In this document: in pieces, positions 1 to 8,400 of the stretch
Layout: each line of letters opens with the position of its first letter
Numbering within the stretch: the stretch's first letter is position 1
Assembly (NCBI GenBank): GCA_003118195.1
Contig: BEXV01000951.1
Location: 47,193-71,507 of the forward strand
Length of the DNA stretch: 24,315 nt
Direction of reading: 5' to 3'
DNA from: Hemicentrotus pulcherrimus
Lineage: Eukaryota > Echinodermata > Echinoidea > Camarodonta > Strongylocentrotidae
Notes under the pieces: model-generated
Database searches by the model: none
The model's input: only the letters and a program-made list of their open reading frames with translations
Told to the model about the DNA's origin: nothing
Position numbers and translations under genes: made by a program

Positions 1-754
1 GGGGGGGGGGGGGAGTTTTCAAATAAAAAACCAAAGGGGAAGGTTTTCTTTAAAAAAAAACACCAAAGGGGAGGGTTTAACCCCCCAAACCCTCCCCCTG
101 CGTAAGCGCCTGATCACCATCATCACGATGTTCACCCTTACCATAATTATCATCATCAACTTACGATCAGTACCACCATCACTGCCCTTCTCACCAATAG
201 CAATATTCCCATCACAATGAATCAAAATTATTCTGATTTAGTGACATACCTGTTAACAAACCTAACATTTGGCCAAAGACTAATTTTATTTATGTTTACT
301 TCAGTCGTTTTGTTTTTCTTTAAAAATGGATATCTATCAGAAGTTGGTCTCACATGCATTAATAATCAACAGGCTTAGCCATTTTTCCCTGGTTCAGTCT
401 GTACCAGTTTTTTTTTTTTAAATTGTAAAGAATATACTGCTGTCAATATATGTGTATGAAAATCCTCATTACTGACGGATAAGGTCTTGGATTACTAGCT
501 TGGTGCGACTTAAAAAAAAATGCCAAACAGATCTGCAGAGAAAAAACAAACAAAGGGGCATTTCTATTACACCATAGCCTCCCATAATTTATGATAGCCA
601 CTCATGGACTAAAATAAAGTCAATCACCTCAAATTTAAAAACTCAAATTTTGATACACCAGTCTGCATTGTTTTAAAACGAAATAAGCAAATTATTGAGA
701 CATTGGCGGTTGTTGGGCACTTATTGACTCTAACTAAATGATATGATATTAATC

Positions 755-850
755 AATGTGTCTGTGTATGTGTCTGTGAGTGTGTGCGTGTGTGTGGGGG
801 CCCGTTTTTTTTTTGGGGGGGGGGTGGCAAGGGTAAGAAAAACTGCATGT
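755..850. repeat. TG repeat followed by G- and T-homopolymers
   Basis: TGTGTGTG-type repeat, then GGGGG, CCC, a T run and a run of about 10 G. Homopolymer lengths may be unreliable. Confidence 0.7.
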
Positions 851-1734
851 ATAACAAAAATAAATGTGGTTATACTTTATTTCCATCTTGAATATATTTA
901 TATATATATATACGGTATGGATAAGAGTTCAAGTGCTCTTGTATTGTTAATGTTAGAAGCAACACCAATTATTTGTAGTACAAAACATTTGTAAAAATAG
1001 ATTCATTTTCTTGATCGTAGTACAATTTCTGGCATAATCATGTATCACACAATATTCTTATTAGCATGATAGTACAACATTTATAATTCTGGTAATTGTG
1101 CACTACCGATCTATATAACTAAGAGTTGTTAATCATTAACTTTTACCTAAACTGATTTTACAGTATTGTAAGAAATATTAAAATAGATGACAAGTTTATA
1201 ACCCTTTAAAACAAAATAAAATCCAGTCAATACAAACACATATTGTGTATCATACAAAGCACATCCAACTTTGCTGGCCTAATATGAAAAATTCAAAATT
1301 ATGTTGGCTTGCATGATCTAATAAGAGCATTTGCTTCTAATAATATATTAGATTTCCTCCTTCTCAGGTAGTTTTTTTAACATGCAGTTATTTCAAGAGC
1401 CATGATCATTTTCCTTTTTATTCATGCTAAGCCACTAAAGTTAGTTGCAATATTTGTGGTATGAACTTTATTTTGCTAAAAGTATACACGCACTAACAAC
1501 TACATTTAAGTTTAGTAATATAAAGTCAATATAAACCAATTTAGCAAATTATTTCGTTACAAATTATATAGACATGCAAATTAAAGAACTATTTCACTTG
1601 TATTTCTCTCGAGTATAAAATATCAATAACAATGATAATTAGAATAATAATAAAAACAGTAGGTTCTTGTATATCGCTCATGTCTGTCAGACTTAACACT
1701 TCTGGGGCTCCACAATCATTAACACGGCTTTAGT

Positions 1735-1922
1735 ATAGATGCCATTATAGCCCTCTAACATTTCAAGGAATTTATTCCTGCTGGGTACCCATTTACCTCA
1801 CCTGGGTAGAGTGTGGCACATGCAGATTAACGTCTTGCCAAATGACATTAGTACCTCAGCGGGATTCAAATCGCAAACCATGTGATCTGCAGACTAGTGA
1901 CGTATCCACTACAACACGACAC
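1735..1922 (-). mobile_element. tRNA-derived SINE, copy 1
   Basis: Read on the minus strand, a tRNA-like head with an A-box-like TGTAGTGGATACG (near 1915) and a B-box-like GATTTGAATCCC (1872-1861) is followed by a body GGCAAGACGTTAATCTGCAT and TACCCAGGTGAGGTAAATGG. The same body recurs at 20720-20790 in the other orientation. The ends are approximate. Confidence 0.75.
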
Positions 1923-2709
1923 CTCCAAAATATAGCACAATTATGTAAATGCATCGCCAAGACTGCATAATGAAACAATGCATAAAGAAACAATGCACAC
2001 TCTATAATCCACACTTCCATGATTGTTGAATGATAAACAATACATAGCAGTATCATGATGTCCAGATCTTATTCATTTTAAATGCAAAAATGTTCTATTT
2101 AGTCTGCTTCCTTTCACCAAGATTGTTAATATTTGGAGACTACTGGCTAAAGCTTGGAAAGCAAATGTTACATTTTTCACTTACATAGTACATACTAATA
2201 TTGTGAAAAAAGCAGCTGTGAGCTTGGTCAGATATACATGTATTCCTTGGTGTCAGCTGGGCTGTCAATTGACCAAAACACTCAAAGAAACAGAAACAAA
2301 GACAGAAAAATACAAAAAACAAAACAACAACAATGATAAATAATACTATAAACTAGAGAAAGCAAACACACACACACAAAAGAAAAGATAAAGTAAGATG
2401 GAATGACTATTATAAGTACTGTTCATGATATCAATTGTTGAGAAGTATAAACAAAGCACAGAAATAGAAAAGTTGTGATATTTCAATGATATATCTGTTA
2501 CAGAATGAAACAGTGTACATTTAAATGGAGAAAGGCAATGCATAGTCCATTTGGTAATTGAGTTACTGCACCTCTACATTCTAATACATTTGAAACTATT
2601 CTCATATGGGACCTTCAACACGTTCCTGGCAAAATATCACCTGCTTAGAACCAAAAGGATATTAACTTTAAGAGCCCTTCTGGTTTTCACAAGACAGCAT
2701 GATAGTGAA

Positions 2710-3000
2710 ACTGATTCTAACTATATTTCAATACCTCCAAAGTGAAAAGGTCATCTATTTTCGAATGAGTACCAATTACAAAGAAAATACTTACACATGT
2801 GCAGTGAATTCTCTGCAGAAAAGTGAGCTGTCTTCATGGTTTAGAGACGTACAACTTATCAACTATATTTTGATATCTCCATAGTGAAGAGGTCATATCT
2901 ATTTTCATCTGAGTGCACATTACAATGAAAATGCATATATCTCTGCAATTAATTCTCTTCGGAAAAGTGATTTGTCTTCAATGGTTTAGATACATGTGAC
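2710..3000. repeat. two-copy tandem repeat, about 142 bp
   Basis: Copy 1 (about 2710-2853) and copy 2 (about 2854-2995) share ACTATATTT, ATAxCTCCAxAGTGAA, GGTCAT, TCTATTTTC, AATTCTCTxC and GAAAAGTGA, ending at GTCTTCA and ATGGTTTAGA. It may be non-coding; the open frames across it are short. Confidence 0.75.
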
Positions 3001-4462
3001 GTATCAATATGAAGGTACAAGAGATTACCTCCATCAGCCTCATCAAACAAACACAGGCATTTCAAAATGGACTTTACTTGATTGTGGATAGAGTTTTAAC
3101 TCCTAAAAAATGTCATTTCAACTTTTGAGCTGGTTTGAGTTGATTTTGAAGTTAACTTTAGTTGTTTGATAAGCACATATCCACATGTTTGCATTAAAAT
3201 AAAAATCCTTTACCATTCATGATCAAGAATCTAGAACTTGAGTGATTGTATTCATTGTTCTGTTGTTTTATATTAGTATTACCATTACTTTCAGTGAATG
3301 CGAGTTTGTAATACTTATTTTACTGTTTTATGCAGCCACTGAAACAACAAAAATGTAAATTGCATAAGAAATCAATACTAAATGCATTCTTTAAGCACAC
3401 ATTTGACAATTCCAAATCTCTGAATATTTGCTGTCTATGGATTCCCAAAATGGGTGAATGTTGCATAGAACTAGAGAGAATCAATAATATTCATTTTCTC
3501 AGTAACCTTTAATTGCCCTGAATAATTATGTTGTAAACTCCACAAACTTATTAAAACTTGGCAATTTGAGTGTAAACTGACCACTCCCATAAGAGGGTAT
3601 CACATACAAAGAATTTCACCAGTATCAAATCAAAACTAGTTTAGCATAAATCAACTCACAAAAGATGATGAATAAAGTTCTGAGAGCTTTTTTTTTCTTC
3701 AATAAGAGACCACTTCAGTGATGTTATACCATGTTCTATGAAAACACAATCAGAGTTGTAGACTGAGTTATCCAGTACAAAAGGCTTCTAGTTAAGGTGA
3801 GTCATTACTAATAAAACAATAAGATACCCCAACCTAGTTGATATATACACTCTTTTCAATTGTTGTTAACATCTTGCAGCTGTTAGTACTAATCTATATA
3901 ATCAATATATGACATTCATATTAGTATAATTTAGGTGTAAATTTATCACATTGCATATTGTTGGCCATTACTTTTGTTTCCATTACTTAGAACTGTACAT
4001 GATTTGTGCAAATTCATTTGAGCAAGCCAAAAGTGACAATCTGCCAAATACAATTATGCCATTTATACTACAGTATGTATTAATGGTATTCACAAAATAT
4101 GATGGTTTGAAAAAACAACAATACAAGTAATAGAAAAATTTCTCACACATGTTCAATATATTTCTCTGATATAGTCCGTACAACAATTTGAATCAGTTTT
4201 AAACTGAGTTGTCTTATGTAAATGCTAATAATCTACCTAGCTTGCATATTACGAGTGTTATTAACTTTTGCATGGTATTTTTAAAGCAAAACAAAAAGAT
4301 TGACAAGTGCATATATTTCTTAATAGAGTCATTAAGCTTCATTTATATTGCAATGTAGTTGTGACATAGACTCAAAATTCACAAAGACACAAGAATCTAA
4401 AAAAAAAAACACTATTAGTGTTACACAGGACAAAATGTTGATTTACAAACCACCTTTTTTTT

Positions 4463-4498
4463 CACACACAAGCATCTTAACAATTCAATCTATTTATT
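4463..4498 (-). terminator. candidate poly(A) signal
   Basis: On the minus strand AATAAA lies at 4498-4493, followed about 20 nt later by a GU-rich TTGTGTGTG tract at about 4471-4463. It is the first TTTATT hexamer I found below the stop codon on the plus strand. No transcript data support it. Confidence 0.4.
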
Positions 4499-5266
4499 TG
4501 TATAATTCACTGTACATCATATATATAATATGTATTTCATGCGAAAAAATAATTAATTTTATAGTGTACATGCAAAAGGCCAATCTGTTTTAAAGTAATG
4601 TAAAGTATGATGATTATATCTGGAAAACAATGGTTTCTTCATATAGAGACAAAAGGTGATTACGGTGTTTCAATATTAACTGGGTTTAGATATGACACTA
4701 AATCCTGTGATCACAGAGTGCAGGAAATCTCATCCAATCACCTACCAATATGCTTCATCTACACCTGGGTTGAGGGAGGCAAGTGCAATTCCATGTCTTG
4801 CCAAAGGACAGTGACACGCAACGGCTCAACCAATGATCTTCGCATCTCCAGTCAGCCATCACATTTAACAACATTTTGTAAAATCTTCAAATGGAAACCT
4901 CATCAATTATGTTCCTGGTTCATTCTACTATGAACGTGTAAATATTGCAAAAGAAAATAATTTTAAATCCTTCTATATTCTGAAATATAATTCAACAAAG
5001 TAAAGACAGCTAGCATTACAAGAAAGACAAAAACTCATTACCAACAAAAAATTATATAACTTAGAAGGACAATATAGAAAAGATATTATCTACCATTGAT
5101 TGATAATCTACAAATTTCACCTAGATCTAACCATCCCATTTAAGATGATACGATTTAACAAAAGTTTGAAAGACCATATTTCAATCCTCACTATTTCATG
5201 TTGTTGTTCATGGAAGGCAAAAGTGGGGAACAGAATATAATACAAATGACAAGATGAGATGCTAAG
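4480..5266 (-). other. probable 3' UTR of the NHE gene
   Basis: Bases between the stop codon and the nearest good poly(A) signal on the minus strand. No further coding exon is visible. It contains a degraded SINE (about 4690-4850), so the UTR has absorbed a mobile element if the poly(A) site is correct. The 108-codon open frame on the plus strand at 4607-4933 crosses this SINE and shows no protein-like pattern. Confidence 0.4.
4690..4850 (-). mobile_element. tRNA-derived SINE, degraded copy 2
   Basis: Plus-strand CACCTGGGTTGAG near 4762, a following GGCA..TGCA stretch and GTCTTGCCAAAGGACA match 1797-1850 (CACCTGGGTAGAG, GTCTTGCCAAATGACA) at most positions. The head is barely recognisable, so this is an older or truncated copy of the same family. 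Confidence 0.6.
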
Positions 5267-5430
5267 CTAGAATCCGGTCTCTTTCTCTTTTGATTTTTCA
5301 TCCTCGACAGAGTACTGGACATCTTCTGGTGCGCTCTTCTGCTCATCAACGCTGGTTGCTGGCTCAGTGACATCCACCTGGACTGTTTCCACATCAGCAA
5401 CAGCATCCACCCCAGGTTCAACTCCATCTT
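5267..5430 (-). CDS. SLC9A: NHE last coding exon: acidic tail and stop
   Basis: The acceptor ATGTAG|AAGATG lies behind a long C-rich tract. Phase 1 completes Lys525, then 53 residues DGVEPGVDAVADVETVQVDV, TEPATSVDEQKSAPEDVQYS and VEDEKSKEKETGF, then TAG. The tail is strongly acidic and low-complexity. The last four residues, ETGF, fit the class I PDZ-ligand rule (S/T-x-hydrophobic). A second open frame over the same bases (5191-5427) is a shadow. Confidence 0.9.
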
Positions 5431-8400
5431 CTACATGACATAGATGGGGAGGGGGAGGGGGAATTATAGAAAACAATCAGTCAAAAGAGTACAGAGATAT
5501 TCATACTAAAAAGCTTTCTTGCTCAGCTGCCTTCATTCCTTTTCTCATCTCCTATTCCATAGCGTACCGTAGGTCTTTACTTTTGTCAGAATGAATTCAA
5601 CTGTTTGTAAATCTAAATGATGTTTTTTTTGTGTGTGTACATTTATGTATTCTTTTGTTATTCATTGTTACATGTTGTACCTCTTGCCAGTGGAGGCCAA
5701 ATTTCTGTGTTTTTTAACATGGACAATAAAATTTGAATCAGAACCTGAATCTGAATAATCTGAATATTAGATAAAGCACAATGAGAAACTGGATTGACAA
5801 CAAATGTCCAATTGCAAATCGACATACTGGGCGACAAAAGCTTTTCACATATAGCACAGACACTAATTCACAAGTACAAAATAATAGAGTAACAAATTGT
5901 CCTCATTTATGAGTATGAATCTATGGACAGTAACATCTGCCAATCGCATACTTATTTGGGGCAAGCACATCGTTGTTATTCTATGCAACAAACAAACAAT
6001 TTTGTTTATACCCAACTGAAAAGCAACATTGAGGGTGCAACATAAAAACATGAATACCGGGTATGACATTTTTGTAGCTTGCTAAACAAGATGTTTTCAT
6101 ACTAGAATAGTCAAGAAGACTGCCTATTAATCTTCTCTTCGTATAAGTGTACGTTTCAACAGGATGTATGGAACAACAAGAGGGAAACTGGTTGGCTAGT
6201 GTAGCGGTAAAAAACAGGAAAGCCTGAGGAAACTGGCTTATCCTGCAGTAGAATAGGATCAGTTAGATATCTTTCAAATCTTTGTGAAGTGCCATGTAAC
6301 AACTGTTACATGTTACATTCACCTGTTACAAATAATTGTATCTCAATAGTCAGAATGCGAATCATATACATTAATTGTTGATACTTAGGACAAACGTTAT
6401 GGCTTTTGCTACCTAACAACACAGAATGTATGCAATTTGCATTCTGACTGATGAAATACAATTATTTAAATTTGATTACCGATACATTACAGACCTTACA
6501 CAATTGTTTCAACACAGTTTCTTTTATAATGTAATCACATGACCAGAACTCAACTTGATCTTTCATTCATGAAACCCATCTGTTTCCACTTTACAATGTC
6601 ATTACTTACCTTCCTTCTTTTAAAATTAAAAATCACAAACTATTCTTCAAAAATGTGTTTGTATAGTTACATTTAGAAGTGTGTATTTGATCTCATACAC
6701 ATGATGCCATTCTCATGTGTGCTAACAAATTAATGTAAAATTAGTCAACCCAATATATTACACCAATCAATAACGGTGTATCAGTATGTAGCAACTAAAT
6801 ACTTGATCCCACAAGAATTGATTTCTGTTAATTTTATGTTAGGTTAATACTTCATGCAGTTAGTAAAGCAGCTTCACCAATGGATAGCATTTAGAAATAA
6901 AAGATGTTATATTATGGTGTGGATGCCATGCAACAACCAAGTACTTGTGTTAGATAGTCGTTATAAAAAACTTCTGGGATAGTTTTAATGCTGTAGATCC
7001 ATCTGCAAGCCAGAATGCACTGACTATAAGCATCAATTTAGAATCATTATCAGAGGAAACTTTTTTCTGTGACAACCTTAAAGGTATTGGGTATCTTTGT
7101 CTCAGATTCTGATTAAGCTCATGCTGCAATGATAATTATAAAACTTTACCGGTAGGTCAGTCAGGAACCCCATGACTATTCAAAGCTGATGGCCTGTCTG
7201 ATTATCAAGATATATATGATTGGAAATCAAAATTAAAAAAACCCTCTCCTTAACTGTTTTGATAACACTACAGACTATTGAGGAAAGTGAGTATGGGAAA
7301 ACCGGTCACCCAAAGATTTTTACTTTTTTGATGCGCTTCAGGATTATTTTGAAGCAAAATTTTTGTTAGGGCTTCAATATTACACCATATCACAGACACT
7401 GATAGCACGTAGGGACATGCATCTCAGATTTAACATTGTTAAACGATGCCTAGCTTTAAAAACTGTTAACCAAACTTACCTGACTGTTCTCTACAGAGTG
7501 CGTGGACTAAAAGCTATAATAGTACTCTAAGACAAAGACCAGAAGTTATAGAAAGTGTAATAATCAAGTTGTACACGCTTGTAGGCACATGTACGTACCC
7601 ATGGTTAATAAAGGCAGAGAGAGAGAGTACCTACAACTTCACACAAGATTAACATAGATCCAATTACAACAGGGTGCTTGGTTGCATAAGAGTCAGGGTT
7701 AATAATGTAAAAGAAATGGATCATATCTCTGGATTTGTGAGGAGAAATACCTCCTATCTCGTATGCACTTACTGCCATTAGGCGACGTTGCTGATTTGAC
7801 GCTGAAAGTTATTCCCTGATCACTGCTGGCGCTCGGCGTTTGTGGTGTTATGATGATGGTGGGAGCAGGGGCCATTAGGTAATTCCTGTATGCCTCTGTT
7901 CACATTAAGCACAATTGTGTGAACACAGCAACAATCAAGAGCGCACATGAAAGCAGGGCGGGGTAGGGTAACACATATGGGGAAAACAAACAATAGTAAA
8001 GAAAAACCATGCATGCATGTTAGGTATATGATCAAATGAAAACTTCATGAAAAAAATCCCCACATGTTCACAAAAATTGTTTGCGATTTCAGGCAAAGCA
8101 AATACAACTAATTATTCTTTTTATGCATGATGACATATGGATTGCAAGACATTCAGCATCTATTCTAGCATTTCACCTTCAGTGTTCACCAGCTCCCACC
8201 TCTGTTTCACTTTCAGATAAACATCATAAAACATTAAGTGACATATGAGAACCTTCAACCAGCAAACTACAAGAGGCCTCGAAAGAAAGGATATGAGCAG
8301 TATATCAATAACCGTATGAATGCATTAATGTGTATATCTTTGCCTCAATCGTAATTCATTGAATTGGGATGGTCGGTTAACAGTTGATTCTAGAGCAACT

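Larger units (their letters stand above)
1..4462. other. 3' flank without a recognisable gene
   Basis: AT-rich sequence with only short, random-looking open frames. It holds simple repeats (degenerate ATC-rich stretch 100-230, TG-rich 755-797, TA-rich 889-912, CA 2366-2378), one SINE (about 1735-1922) and a two-copy tandem repeat (about 2710-3000). No conserved protein pattern is seen on either strand. Confidence 0.6.
5431..7772 (-). other. last intron (2342 bp) between window exons 9 and 10
   Basis: Holds the LINE tail at 5600 and the 7077 element. The middle part 5770-7070 is plain AT-rich sequence where I see no feature. Confidence 0.8.

Noticed and set aside
743..994. 83-codon plus-strand open frame
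   Set aside because: It is a TG repeat, homopolymers and a TA repeat translated (VSVSVCVCV, IYIYIYIY).
4607..4933. 108-codon plus-strand open frame, one of the longest in the window
   Set aside because: Its middle is the degraded SINE shared with 1735-1922, and the rest has no family pattern or codon bias; chance frame.
5191..5427. 78-codon minus-strand open frame MELNLGWML...
   Set aside because: Alternative frame over the last NHE exon; splice phase and the acidic family-like tail support the other frame.
7820..8035. 71-codon minus-strand open frame with a His-rich end
   Set aside because: It overlaps NHE exon 9 in another frame; the phase-correct frame encodes the NHE-like PTIIITPQTP, so this frame is a shadow.
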